Shown: positions 36,232 to 45,015, counted from the stretch's first letter. The stretch is 64,000 nucleotides of DNA from Flavobacteriaceae bacterium (GCA_947491985.1 CANLLR010000002.1:94289-158288); one strand, 5' to 3'. A program made the numbers and translations. The notes: a model not told the origin generated them from the letters alone.

Positions 36232-37221
36232 ATGTTCCCACTTAGAAGAAACCGACGATTACGCACCAACGAAAGTATTCGTTCTCTAGTGCGCGAAACC
36301 ATTCTTTCGCCCAACGACTTTATTGTGCCGCTTTTTGTTGTAGAAGGAAAAGGCGTTCGCGATGAAATTCCATCCATGCAAAACTATTTTCGTCTCAGTC
36401 TTGACAACCTCGACAAAGAAGTCAAAGAACTGTGGAAACTCGGATTAAAATCGGTGTTGCTTTTCGTAAAAGTGCCCGATAACCTAAAAGACAACAAAGG
36501 TACCGAAGCACTAAATCCAAACGGATTGATGCAACGCGCCATCAAAACCGTAAAAAATGCATGTCCCGAAATGATTGTCATGACGGATGTAGCACTCGAC
36601 CCGTATTCGATTTATGGGCACGACGGTATTATCGAAAACGGTCAAATTGTAAACGATGCAACCGCTTTGTTTTTGGCCCAAATGAGTGTGTCACATGCGC
36701 AAGCCGGAGCCGATATTGTGGCGCCAAGCGACATGATGGACGGTCGAATTTTAGAAATACGGAAAACGTTAGAAGACGAAGGCTTTACCAATACCGGAAT
36801 TTTAGCCTATTCTGCCAAATACGCCTCTGCACATTACGGTCCGTTTCGCGATGCTTTAGACAGTGCACCGGTCGATTTACAAAACATCCCAAAAAACAAA
36901 AAGACCTACCAAATGGATTACCACAATCGATTGGAAGCCCTTCGCGAAACCCGAATGGACATAGAAGAAGGCGCCGATATTGTGATGGTAAAACCCGGAA
37001 TTGCCTATTTGGATATCGTGCGTGAAATTAAAAACATGAGTGAAGTTCCTGTGGCTGTCTACCAAGTTTCGGGTGAATATTGCATGATTAAAGCCGCAGC
37101 CGAACGCGGTTGGATTGATCATGATGCCGTGATGATGGAGCAAGTTACTGCGATAAAAAGAGCAGGAGCCGATTTGATTGCGAGCTATTTCGCCAAAGAT
37201 GTAGTGAAATTGATTTCTTAA
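36232..37221 (+). CDS. hemB: Porphobilinogen synthase, magnesium type
   Basis: HemB condenses two 5-aminolevulinate molecules to porphobilinogen. The 329-residue protein has the two Schiff-base lysines in AYSAKYASA and MVKPGIAYLDI. The metal loop reads DVALDPYSIYGHDG: aspartates stand where zinc-dependent enzymes carry three cysteines, so it should be the Mg2+/K+-dependent form. It is the last hem gene of the series, though its reaction comes early in the pathway. A family 1 repeat with a strong hairpin follows 10 bp downstream. Confidence 0.97.
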   Translation: MFPLRRNRRLRTNESIRSLVRETILSPNDFIVPLFVVEGKGVRDEIPSMQNYFRLSLDNLDKEVKELWKLGLKSVLLFVKVPDNLKDNKGTEALNPNGLMQRAIKTVKNACPEMIVMTDVALDPYSIYGHDGIIENGQIVNDATALFLAQMSVSHAQAGADIVAPSDMMDGRILEIRKTLEDEGFTNTGILAYSAKYASAHYGPFRDALDSAPVDLQNIPKNKKTYQMDYHNRLEALRETRMDIEEGADIVMVKPGIAYLDIVREIKNMSEVPVAVYQVSGEYCMIKAAAERGWIDHDAVMMEQVTAIKRAGADLIASYFAKDVVKLIS

Positions 37222-37231
37222 ATTTATTTGC

Positions 37232-37311
37232 AGCTGTTTCCAGCTTTTCACTGCAATCTTTTTATTTTTGGCAGCAAAAATAAAAAGGATTTCCGTTACA
37301 ATCTGGGCTAG
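37232..37311 (+). repeat. Intergenic palindromic repeat, family 1, copy 2
   Basis: The left arm AGCTGTTTCCAGC and the right arm GGATTTCCGTTACAATCTGG match the copies at 14274 and 51735. The centre is the perfect 13-bp inverted repeat CTTTTTATTTTTG (37258-37270) / CAAAAATAAAAAG (37275-37287) with loop GCAG. It could also end the hem transcript. Confidence 0.78.
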
Positions 37312-37339
37312 GAATGCAGTAACAACAATACCAATACCA

Positions 37340-37711
37340 ATGAAAAAAGTATCTTACATTCTCTTCGTCGCCATTTTTACCTTCAGTTGTAGTACAAGAG
37401 AGGCAAAAAAATCTAATGATACTGCAGCTGAAGTCGCTACTATCGAAAAAGGACAGGAACTTTTTGAAAGCAACAATTGCATTGCCTGTCACAAAGTTGA
37501 CCAAAAAGTAGTCGGTCCGAGTTTGCAAGAAACTGCCAAAATTTACAAAGAAAAAAATGGTGATTTGGTAGCATTTTTAAAGGAAGAAGCCCAACCGTTG
37601 GTTGATGAAACACTGTATGAAACGATGAAAATCAATTTGCAAATCACCAAAACGATGTTAGATGCTGAGTTAGAGTCGTTGGAAATGTACATTTTGAGTC
37701 ATTCAAAATAA
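37340..37711 (+). CDS. Lipoprotein c-type cytochrome, monoheme
   Basis: The protein is 124 residues from the ATG at 37340. It has a lipoprotein signal (FTFSC, Cys17), a linker, and one heme-attachment motif CIACH (47-51) within EKGQELFESNNCIACHKVDQKVVGPSL. Several methionines near the C-terminus could supply the distal ligand. It is a small periplasmic electron carrier; its partner is unknown. An in-frame start at 37268 would lie inside the repeat and lacks a signal peptide, so it is rejected. Placement just after the hem genes is suggestive but may be chance. Confidence 0.88.
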   Translation: MKKVSYILFVAIFTFSCSTREAKKSNDTAAEVATIEKGQELFESNNCIACHKVDQKVVGPSLQETAKIYKEKNGDLVAFLKEEAQPLVDETLYETMKINLQITKTMLDAELESLEMYILSHSK

Positions 37712-37765
37712 AGACTTCTTTTTTTAAAACTTAAAATTACTATTTCTATATAAATCAAATAAAGT

Positions 37766-38137
37766 ATGAAGACAACAACTTTTTCTTTGCTTTTACTATT
37801 GTTTATTTCTAGCGCCTTTTCGCAAACGAAATCTAATTTTAGTTCGCTTAAAAACGAGGTTAGTCCTTCATTGTTTAATAAGGAAGAGACAACTACGAAG
37901 GTTTTTTATACCATTCAAATCTTAGGCAAAATAACATGGAACGACGCTCCAAATGCACAAACGATTAATTTAAATCCAAAAAACTTCAGTTGGCATAAAG
38001 ATGCTAGACAATTAGAGCGTTATAGGGATACTTACATAAATGGTCAAAATCAAAATGCGTGTGGTCCCGATGTTCCTCTCGATATCCATAAACAGCTCAT
38101 CCAAAGCGCCTATTCTAAAGACATAATGCATCGTTAA
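37766..38137 (+). CDS. Small secreted protein of unknown function
   Basis: The protein is 123 residues with a signal peptide (about 1-19, ending SAFSQ) and a polar mature part without recognisable motifs; one cysteine occurs near residue 98. It ends only 1 bp before the ATG of the decayed ogt gene, so it may have been co-transcribed with it. I do not recognise a family. Given the decay immediately downstream, its own C-terminus could also be altered. Confidence 0.5.
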   Translation: MKTTTFSLLLLLFISSAFSQTKSNFSSLKNEVSPSLFNKEETTTKVFYTIQILGKITWNDAPNAQTINLNPKNFSWHKDARQLERYRDTYINGQNQNACGPDVPLDIHKQLIQSAYSKDIMHR

Positions 38138-38138
38138 T

Positions 38139-38605
38139 ATGAATATTGCCGATTTTGCTACACCAATTGGCATTGCTATAATCTCTGGAGATGAAAAAGG
38201 CGTAGCCGTTATTTTAATTATGCAAACTGGTGCCATTTCTTCAATAGTTCCTGAAAATTTAAGAAAACCGACTGCCCAACTCAATGAATGCTTCGATGGA
38301 AAGCGAAACGATTTCGATTTAAAATCAACCCAAAAGGCACCGATTTTCAGCAAAAATTTTGGCAGGAAATGTGCACGATTCCCTTTGGGAAAACCATGTC
38401 GTATTTCGATTTATCAAAAAAATTAGGCAATGTAAAAGCCATTAGAGCTGTCACTTCCGCCAATGGTAAAAACCATTGTGGAAAGTAATTCCGTGACACC
38501 GCGTCATCGGAACTAACGGTTCGTTGACAGGCTACGCAGATGGTTGATGGCAAAAAATGGTTGTTAGAACACGAAAGTCCATGTCAACAACAAACGTTAT
38601 TTTAA
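38139..38605 (+). pseudogene. ogt: Decayed methylated-DNA-protein-cysteine S-methyltransferase gene
   Basis: The repair protein moves alkyl groups from O6-alkylguanine to its own cysteine. Its sequence is recognisable across three frames: PIGIAIISGDEKGVAV and GKRNDFDLK (frame of 38139); KINPKGTDFQQKFWQEMCT, PFGKTMSYFDLSKKLG and KAIRAVTSANGKN (frame of 38288); then HRVIGTNGSLTGYADG and, after more lesions, MAKKWLLEHESPCQQQ. At least three frameshifts are needed. The active-site motif PCHR reads CCG-TGA-CAC-CGC: the catalytic cysteine codon is TGA (38494-38496). The gene cannot make active enzyme. Confidence 0.9.
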
Positions 38606-38692
38606 TTTTTTTTAAAAGTAACGAACAAATTACTTAATTTCGTAATTGTAAGCCAGTTAAATTATTAATCAACGCCATCTAAAATTAGTATT

Positions 38693-39406
38693 ATGATTGA
38701 AAAACTTCGATTAGATCACATTTTGTTTCTTGACATAGAAACCGTTCCAGAACAAGACAACTTTCAGAATCTGGATGAAGACCTACAACACTTGTGGGAA
38801 CTCAAAACCCAATACCAACGAAAAGACGAATTCACTCCTGAAGATTTTTATGAACGTGCCGGAATTTGGGCTGAGTTTGGAAAAATTGTCTGTATTTCTG
38901 TCGGCTATTTTGTCTCTAAAGGCGACATTCGGAATTTTAGAGTAACGTCTTTTTTTGGTGAGGAGAAAAAGATTTTGACCGATTTTAATAATTTGCTTGC
39001 CAATCATTTCAACGGACCGCAGCATTTATTATGTGGACACAATGCTAAGGAATTTGATTTTCCGTTTATTGCACGACGTATGATTATCAATCAAATTGCA
39101 CTGCCAAGTAAACTCAATTTGTTTGGAAAAAAACCATGGGAAATACCACATTTGGATACTTTAGAATTATGGAAATTTGGCGATTACAAACACTTTACTT
39201 CCTTGAAATTGTTGACTAAAATTCTCGGAATTCCGACCTCAAAAGATGATATCGATGGAAGTCAAGTGGCACACGTTTTTTATGTTGAAAAAGACATTGA
39301 CCGAATCGTAACCTACTGCGAAAAAGATGTCATTGCAGTGGCACAAGTGTTTCTTCGGTATAGAAAAGAAGAGTTATTAATTGCAGATGAAATTATTCAC
39401 ATATAA
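38693..39406 (+). CDS. 3'-5' exonuclease, DEDDy/PolB-type
   Basis: The protein is 237 residues of RNase H-like fold: FLDIETVPE supplies the first two acidic ligands (Asp14, Glu16), GHNAKEFDFPFIARRM the third, and YCEKDVIAVAQVF the last Tyr and Asp pair. It resembles the predicted exonucleases related to the proofreading domain of family B polymerases, but has no polymerase part. A nuclease role in DNA repair is expected; the exact substrate is unknown. It is followed immediately by a bidirectional terminator. Confidence 0.85.
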   Translation: MIEKLRLDHILFLDIETVPEQDNFQNLDEDLQHLWELKTQYQRKDEFTPEDFYERAGIWAEFGKIVCISVGYFVSKGDIRNFRVTSFFGEEKKILTDFNNLLANHFNGPQHLLCGHNAKEFDFPFIARRMIINQIALPSKLNLFGKKPWEIPHLDTLELWKFGDYKHFTSLKLLTKILGIPTSKDDIDGSQVAHVFYVEKDIDRIVTYCEKDVIAVAQVFLRYRKEELLIADEIIHI

Positions 39407-39436
39407 AAAAAGGAGGTCATATCGACCTCCTTTTTG
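39406..39436. terminator. Bidirectional terminator
   Basis: AGGAGGTC (39411-39418) pairs with GACCTCCT (39424-39431), flanked by an A-run (39405-39410) and a T-run (39432-39435). It separates the convergent exonuclease and subtilase genes. Confidence 0.88.
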
Positions 39437-39453
39437 TTTTGGTTTCTTAAAAA

Positions 39454-42381
39454 CTATTTACGTAGTACAATCTTTTTAGAAATGGAACCAGTACTATTTT
39501 GGATAGTTACTAAATACACTCCATCTTGAAGATTATCGATGGTAAAAGCAGAATTGATTTGATCGGTTTCTTGTGAAAGAATTGTTCTTCCTTGTAAATC
39601 AAATAAAGTGATTGTTGTTTTTTCCGAAATATTTGGGATACTAACATTCACTGTTCCGTTAGTAGGATTTGGATACACACTAGTATTGACCAAAGCAGTA
39701 TTGTCGTTTACAGATAAGGCATTCATAACTCTACACATATTAATGCTAAACAAGTTTACTGTTCCACCATCACCATTATATGGATCATTAATACGCAAAA
39801 TCCACGTTCCGTCAGCTGGTAATGCATTTAACGCACTTAATGATTGGAATGGAGCAATGCTTCCTGAAATAGAAGGATTTCCTGAACACGCTGGGAATCC
39901 TCCTTCATCATCCATAGTACAATTTATATTATCGTTATCACCACAAGGCTCTTGTAATAAAATGATAATTGGACTGCCAATCTCAGGTGGACCTTCTAAT
40001 GAAATGGTCATATCTTGAACGTAGGTGTGAGTTAGATTGATATTTACATTAATATCACCAATAATGTATCCTCCTGTTATTGTTAACGGAACGCTAGCTG
40101 TTGAGTTCGCAACAGAAGCAATAGAAGCATCAGAAAAATCAGTCGCAGTAAATGTTTGGTCACAAATTAATATTCCAGTATCAAATGAGAATATGGCTGC
40201 ATCTCCAATAGTACCAGTACCACATCGGTTAGTCGGAATGACTCTCCAATAGTATCTTGTTTGCTGGGCTAAACCTCCAACATTATATTGATTGGTCGTT
40301 ACTAAGTCGTTTGCATATAAAACGGTAAAAGAAGGAGTTAAAGATACTTGAACATTGTATGTCTCGGCATTGGTTTGAGCTTGCCATTTTAATACTGTTG
40401 AAGTAGACAAACCAGTCTGTCCGTTTGTTGGATTATTTAATACAGCATTTTGAAAAACACCATTGTATACGGTTAGTAATTTGTATCTAGTTTCAGTTTC
40501 TGTACCATTATTTCCTACAATTCCAACTGAATATTCACCCGGTTGTATACTTGTTAAGTTTGAAATGGTCATAGTTACAGTTCCGTTGGTACTGCGTGAA
40601 GATGGAGTAAATGTTGCCGTGGCTCCTGCTGGCAAACCTACAGCTGAAAAATTGGTTGTTCCGCCGCCTGTTTGTGTATAATTAAAATTATAAATTGCAT
40701 TTTGATTGGCACAAACTATTAAATTATCGGTACTAGAGTTTAAAGCAAATGCAGAGTTGATACCCGTAATTACTAATGAATATTTTTGACTTCCACTTAC
40801 TAAATTTCCTTTATGAGTTACAGTAATCGTATAATTTCCTGCAGCTGGCGTATCAATTTTTACTTGCTCCACATTATCTACATTATTATCAGAACTTCTA
40901 ATGGCATCTCCAATAGCATCCTCTAATTTCCAAGGGAAAAAAGTAGTACTGTTTCTTGTAATACGTATGTCCAAATCATTAACCAATGCACGAGTAGGAT
41001 CATTTTCTCCTAATCCACCACCATTTGGAACTCCAGGAACGTCAGTCCAAGTAATTGAGGCAATTAGAGGAGTTGTTCCTGAAGCATTTACGTTCATAGA
41101 AAAACTACCACCTTGTGCTATCTTTTCCTCAGAAACCCATGAAGATAAACCGTTACTATTTAATGTTTCAACAGCTTTTTTTGCATTTAATAACCCCCAA
41201 CCAAATACCGGATCCGGACCAGTTTGTCCCGCGTCGTCTGCAGTATGACATGCCAAACCTTTTAGTGTTGAGGCAAGCATGAAACTGTTGGTTAAATTTT
41301 TATAATGTTGTTGCAATAAAATAAGTGTTCCAGCCACATTAGGAGATGACATTGATGTACCAGTCAAACTTGTTGTGGCTGTGTTGCTTGTACTATTTGT
41401 TGATGTTACATTTGTACCATTTCCAGTGATATCTGGTTTTATTCTTAAATCATCAGTTGGCCCTTGACTACTACTAGAATTTATAGTAACACTTGTTAAA
41501 TTTCCGCTAGCATCAACTGTTGCATCATTAGCGTTGGCAACTACTAAATTGTTTTTACACGTTTTATTGGTTGTTAACTTATCACGTCCAAAGGCAAGAG
41601 GATTTGCATTGGCGGTGCTGTTTCCATCGTTTCCTGCAGAAAGTACAGGAAGATAATAAGGAGCGAGATACACAACTTCATCCCAAAGTGCAGAATCGTA
41701 AATGTAAGCACCAACTATCCAAGGCGCTAAAGGACCACCAGTGCCGGATAAAGGAACTCCATAGGAATGATTAGAGATTAACATACCTGCTTGTGCTTCT
41801 GCAGTTGCTTCACTTTCATCATCTGTCCAATTGAATGTGCGACCTAAAGCTTGTGGAGCCATTCCTTTTATAGCGGCCGTACCCGAAATCATAGTACCCG
41901 TAACGTGTGTTGCATGTCCGCTTAAAGTTCCAGAAGGATCATCAACAACTTCAACACGACCCCCAAAAGCATTGTGTGATTCTCTTACTCGACCACCATC
42001 CCATACACGAACAGTCATTCCCTGACCTTCTAGGTTTAAATTCATGCCTCCACCAGAATGTAAAAAGTTTGTTCTTGTAGATCGTGCGGCAGCAATATTA
42101 TCTGTTGTGTAATACATTGGATATCCATCAGGAGTTAATTTCATTAATTCTGATCGCGTTCCATTTTCACCCTCAATCACTATCGGCCAATTATTTATTC
42201 TAGCAGCCGCTTCAGCTTTTTGCTTTTCAATTTGAGCTTTTTTTCTGTAAAGGATTTCTTTTTCCTTTAGTTTGTTCAAATCATAGTTGGCTACAATTTT
42301 CTTTACATCATCTGGAGTTTGGCTGTAAGCCGTTATTCCAAAAAGAATAAAAAGCAACGATAATAAGTAAGAATTTTTCAT
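39454..42381 (-). CDS. Secreted S8 subtilisin-like protease with P-domain and T9SS sorting domain
   Basis: This 975-residue exported protease has a signal peptide (about 1-20), a short pro-region, and a subtilase domain with the triad Asp128 (VRVWDGG), His156 (GHATHVTGT) and Ser343 (GTSMSSPNVAGT). It continues with beta-sandwich and fibronectin-like segments (about 540-735), a proprotein-convertase P-domain (about 740-885, with TYVQDMTISLEGP) and a type A sorting domain at the C-terminus (SVYPNPTNGTVNV, LQGRTIL, GVYLVTI, KKIVLRK). It should be exported by the type IX system and digest proteins outside the cell. Confidence 0.92.
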   Translation of the reverse strand: MKNSYLLSLLFILFGITAYSQTPDDVKKIVANYDLNKLKEKEILYRKKAQIEKQKAEAAARINNWPIVIEGENGTRSELMKLTPDGYPMYYTTDNIAAARSTRTNFLHSGGGMNLNLEGQGMTVRVWDGGRVRESHNAFGGRVEVVDDPSGTLSGHATHVTGTMISGTAAIKGMAPQALGRTFNWTDDESEATAEAQAGMLISNHSYGVPLSGTGGPLAPWIVGAYIYDSALWDEVVYLAPYYLPVLSAGNDGNSTANANPLAFGRDKLTTNKTCKNNLVVANANDATVDASGNLTSVTINSSSSQGPTDDLRIKPDITGNGTNVTSTNSTSNTATTSLTGTSMSSPNVAGTLILLQQHYKNLTNSFMLASTLKGLACHTADDAGQTGPDPVFGWGLLNAKKAVETLNSNGLSSWVSEEKIAQGGSFSMNVNASGTTPLIASITWTDVPGVPNGGGLGENDPTRALVNDLDIRITRNSTTFFPWKLEDAIGDAIRSSDNNVDNVEQVKIDTPAAGNYTITVTHKGNLVSGSQKYSLVITGINSAFALNSSTDNLIVCANQNAIYNFNYTQTGGGTTNFSAVGLPAGATATFTPSSRSTNGTVTMTISNLTSIQPGEYSVGIVGNNGTETETRYKLLTVYNGVFQNAVLNNPTNGQTGLSTSTVLKWQAQTNAETYNVQVSLTPSFTVLYANDLVTTNQYNVGGLAQQTRYYWRVIPTNRCGTGTIGDAAIFSFDTGILICDQTFTATDFSDASIASVANSTASVPLTITGGYIIGDINVNINLTHTYVQDMTISLEGPPEIGSPIIILLQEPCGDNDNINCTMDDEGGFPACSGNPSISGSIAPFQSLSALNALPADGTWILRINDPYNGDGGTVNLFSINMCRVMNALSVNDNTALVNTSVYPNPTNGTVNVSIPNISEKTTITLFDLQGRTILSQETDQINSAFTIDNLQDGVYLVTIQNSTGSISKKIVLRK

Positions 42382-42422
42382 TTAAATAAGTAAATTAATA
42401 GTTTTTCAGTTAAAATAATTGT

Positions 42423-42430
42423 CAAATATA
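42423..42430 (-). promoter_or_regulatory. Possible -7 box of the subtilase gene
   Basis: CAAATATA reads TATATTTG on the minus strand, a full TAnnTTTG match 42 bp before the ATG. A -33 TTG at the right spacing is missing. The rest of 42382-42648 is AT-rich without other recognisable signals. Confidence 0.35.
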
Positions 42431-42648
42431 TAAATCATCACCTAATTATTTTCATTTTTATTGAATATTAGTTTAAAGTTTATAAATTGTTTAATCTTAT
42501 ACTATAAACAATTGGTTGCTACTCCTATAAATATAGTGTAATCAGTAGTCTTTATAAATTTACGAATACATTAAATAAATAGTTTTCAAACAAATATTTT
42601 TTTTAATTCAAAAGCGATAAATGCTACATTTACAAAAAATAACAAAGT

Positions 42649-44088
42649 ATGGTATTAAGTAGATTTTGGCTGGCTATTTTTATTTCTTCTATCGTTTTTG
42701 TGGTATTCAGTTTATTTATAGGCAAAAGTTATACTATTGATTATGTTTTAAACGGGAAAAAAGACGATCCTATTTTAATTTCTGAAAAATACCTACAAGA
42801 TGTACCTGCTTTTATAAAAGATAGTATCGAAAAGGCTCCAGATAAAACAATGGTCATCAATCGTGATACTTTGAACATTGATTCTACTTATGTTTTTTCT
42901 AATAAAGTTGTAAAAATTTATAGTGGAAAACAAAAATCAGATGGACTTTTACCTACCTGCAAAAACACTCTGCTCGATTTGATTTTGCCACTTATGGCCT
43001 ATTTGGCCTTTTTCTGTGGACTGATGGAACTTTTAATTATATCAGGTGCATCACAAAAATTGGCGAAAATATTAAGCCCAGTTTTTGTAAAAGTATTTCC
43101 AAGTATTCCAAAAAATCATCCTTCAATTTCGTACATGACGCTAAATTTTGCTGCTAATTTTCTTGGATTAGACTCGGCAGCAACACCATTTGGATTAAAA
43201 GCCATGGAGAGTTTGCAAGAAATAAATCCAGAAAAGGATAAAGCTAGTGATGCACAAATCATGTTCATGTGTCTACATGCCTCTGGACTTACACTTATAG
43301 CAACTTCAATTATTGGATATCGCGCCGCTGCTGGTTCGTCAAATCCAGCTGATGTGATGTTGCCTTGCATAATTACCTCTTTTATTGGAACCATTGCTGC
43401 GTTTTTAATTGTAGGAATTAAACAAAAAATTAACTTCAAAAGTGCGTCTTTGGTTGCAGGATTAATGGGGTTGATAGGTGCAATTATTGGTTTGTTGATG
43501 TATGTAAATCATTTGGATTTAATTGGTAAAAATTATTTTACGTCTAATCTTTCTGCTTTGATTTTGGTTGTAATAATTGTGTTCACATTGATATTATCGT
43601 TCGTAAAAGAAAAGAAATTTACAGAAGCAAACACCACCGTTTATGAAGCATTTGTGGTTGGAGCAAACAACGGAGTTAAAACTGGAGTCACTATTTTTCC
43701 TTATGTTTTAGGAATGTTAGTGGCTATTTCGTTGTTCAGAAATAGTGGACTATTTGAAATTATAAGTAACTGGATTGCATTTGGATTTTCCAATATGGGC
43801 GTAAGCAAAGAAATTACCGACGCGCTTCCAGTAGCAATGCTTAGGCCTTTTAGTTCTGCAGGCTCACGCGGATTTTTAATTGATTCGATGAATACTTTTG
43901 GCGCCGATTCAATGACAGGAAGATTGAGTAGTATTTTTCAATGCAGTGCCGAAAGTACGTTTTATGTAATTGCAGTTTATTTTGGTTCGCTTAATATAAA
44001 AAACACTCGATATGCTTTAGGGACAATGCTTTTAGTAGATGTAATTTGTGTGATTACTGCAATTTTTGTGGCGGGTTGGTTTTTTTAG
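42649..44088 (+). CDS. Nucleoside-recognition (Gate) domain membrane protein, SpmA/SpmB-like fusion
   Basis: This 479-residue inner-membrane protein has an N-terminal helix, a soluble loop (about 25-105), and then two halves of hydrophobic helices, each with a Gate-type core (LNFAANFLGLDSAATPFGLKA in the first; LRPFSSAGSRGFLIDSM in the second). This corresponds to SpmA and SpmB joined in one chain, as commonly seen outside spore formers. It may transport nucleosides or another small solute; the name from sporulation does not apply here. A REP sequence starts 7 bp downstream. Confidence 0.85.
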   Translation: MVLSRFWLAIFISSIVFVVFSLFIGKSYTIDYVLNGKKDDPILISEKYLQDVPAFIKDSIEKAPDKTMVINRDTLNIDSTYVFSNKVVKIYSGKQKSDGLLPTCKNTLLDLILPLMAYLAFFCGLMELLIISGASQKLAKILSPVFVKVFPSIPKNHPSISYMTLNFAANFLGLDSAATPFGLKAMESLQEINPEKDKASDAQIMFMCLHASGLTLIATSIIGYRAAAGSSNPADVMLPCIITSFIGTIAAFLIVGIKQKINFKSASLVAGLMGLIGAIIGLLMYVNHLDLIGKNYFTSNLSALILVVIIVFTLILSFVKEKKFTEANTTVYEAFVVGANNGVKTGVTIFPYVLGMLVAISLFRNSGLFEIISNWIAFGFSNMGVSKEITDALPVAMLRPFSSAGSRGFLIDSMNTFGADSMTGRLSSIFQCSAESTFYVIAVYFGSLNIKNTRYALGTMLLVDVICVITAIFVAGWFF

Positions 44089-44094
44089 TGTTTT

Positions 44095-44122
44095 CCTGCA
44101 AGGTTTCCAAAACCTTGTAGGT
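44095..44122 (+). repeat. REP palindrome, left copy, flanking the RAYT gene
   Basis: This 28-bp imperfect palindrome begins CCTGCAAGGTTT and ends AAACCTTGTAGGT. It is the exact reverse complement of 44751-44778. The pair brackets the transposase gene, the usual arrangement of REP and RAYT. Confidence 0.9.
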
Positions 44123-44136
44123 ATAAATGAAAGTCT

Positions 44137-44688
44137 ATGAAATTAGAAGTTTTAGAAAGAGATCATTTCTACCACATTTATAATAGAGGAATAAATAGTG
44201 AAAATATTTTTATATCCGATGATAATAAATCCTATTTTCTAAAATTACTTTCAAAACATTTAAATGATAAAATAAAAGTTTTTGCTTATTGTTTAATGGA
44301 TAATCATTTCCATTTTCTTATCAAATTAGTTGATGATGAAAAGGAAGTAACTCAAGCATTTTCAAATTTTTTTAATTCTTATGCAAAGGCTTTTAATAAA
44401 CAAAACAACAGAACAGGGAGTTTATTCGAAAAACATTTTAAAAGGATAAAAATTCAAGATGAAATTTACTTAAGAAACATTATTCAATATATCCATCTCA
44501 ATCCTAAACATCACTTAAATATAGATTACAAAACTTATAAGTTTTCTTCATTTCAATCGATTATTTGCACTAATCAAACTAAATTAGCGAGATCTGAAGT
44601 TTTGAGTTACTTTGATAACGTTGACAATTTTATCTTCTGTCATAATTTTAGAAATGATTTTTTATCAGAAAATTTTACATTTGAATAA
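44137..44688 (+). CDS. REP-associated tyrosine transposase (RAYT, Y1 HUH family)
   Basis: The protein is 183 residues. The HUH metal-binding motif is HFH (57-59) in YCLMDNHFHFLIKL; the N-terminus RDHFYHIYNRGI is typical of this family; the probable nucleophile is Tyr118 in IIQYIHLNP. RAYTs nick single-stranded REP DNA and are thought to mobilise REP sequences; they are usually single-copy domesticated genes. The gene is flanked by exact inverted REP copies 14 bp upstream and 62 bp downstream. Its codon use is markedly AT-rich compared with the adjoining core genes. Confidence 0.93.
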   Translation: MKLEVLERDHFYHIYNRGINSENIFISDDNKSYFLKLLSKHLNDKIKVFAYCLMDNHFHFLIKLVDDEKEVTQAFSNFFNSYAKAFNKQNNRTGSLFEKHFKRIKIQDEIYLRNIIQYIHLNPKHHLNIDYKTYKFSSFQSIICTNQTKLARSEVLSYFDNVDNFIFCHNFRNDFLSENFTFE

Positions 44689-44750
44689 TAAACACAAAAT
44701 GCTTCTTTTTTTACCCTTGTGTGAATAAATGTTAAAACTAAAATAAACAA

Positions 44751-44778
44751 ACCTACAAGGTTTTGGAAACCTTGCAGG
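44751..44778 (-). repeat. REP palindrome, right copy, flanking the RAYT gene
   Basis: ACCTACAAGGTTTTGGAAAC begins this 28-bp element, which is identical in reverse complement to 44095-44122. It lies 36 bp before the fumarase remnant. Confidence 0.9.
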
Positions 44779-44785
44779 TTATCCG

Positions 44786-44867
44786 TAACTTTACACTTCA
44801 AAAATATTTCACAATGGACTTTATATATCAAGATCCGTATCCGATATTAAAAGAGGATACGCAGTGA
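44786..44867 (+). pseudogene. 5' remnant of a class I fumarase gene
   Basis: ATG at 44814 opens [17 protein letters not shown] and stops at TGA 44865-44867. The intact gene at 47753 begins [20 protein letters not shown]. The leader is also similar (TAACTTTACACTTCAAAA at 44786 against TAACTTTACGCTTCAAAA at 47724). Similarity ends at GATACGCA. Differences fall mostly at third codon positions, so the two derive from diverged genes rather than a recent duplication. It marks the left edge of the 2.9-kb inserted region. Confidence 0.85.
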
Positions 44868-44921
44868 AACATTATGGTTGATAACAAATTAAATTATTAA
44901 GTGCGTACTTCTACTCATAAA

Positions 44922-44954
44922 GAAAAAAAGGATGTTTATAAACATCTTTTTTTG
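44922..44954. terminator. Terminator of the MORN-repeat gene
   Basis: GATGTTTATAAACATC (44931-44946) is a perfect 16-base palindrome flanked by seven A on the left and seven T on the right, so it can act in both directions. It is 62 bp past the MORN gene stop (leftward transcription). Confidence 0.8.
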
Positions 44955-45015
44955 TTTAAACAATAAACTTTATTTGATATGAATTTATTGAAATATTTTT
45001 TTTTCAATAAGTTTC

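Noticed and set aside
36561..37025. 154-codon frame on the plus strand within hemB
   Set aside because: It is a shifted frame of a strongly conserved enzyme gene, rich in Arg and Cys, and has no independent support.
37268..37339. Earlier in-frame start for the cytochrome c gene
   Set aside because: The added residues are encoded by the intergenic repeat and hide the lipoprotein signal that begins at 37340.
38287..38488. Separate small gene within the ogt region
   Set aside because: Its product is the middle part of the methyltransferase in a shifted frame, not an independent protein.
38494..38496. Recoding of TGA to cysteine (or selenocysteine) in ogt
   Set aside because: Several frameshifts surround it, TGA is an ordinary stop in neighbouring genes such as dprA and bactofilin, and no SECIS-like hairpin was noticed.
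41571..41774. 67-codon plus-strand frame opposite the subtilase gene
   Set aside because: It is antisense to the conserved protease domain with implausible composition.
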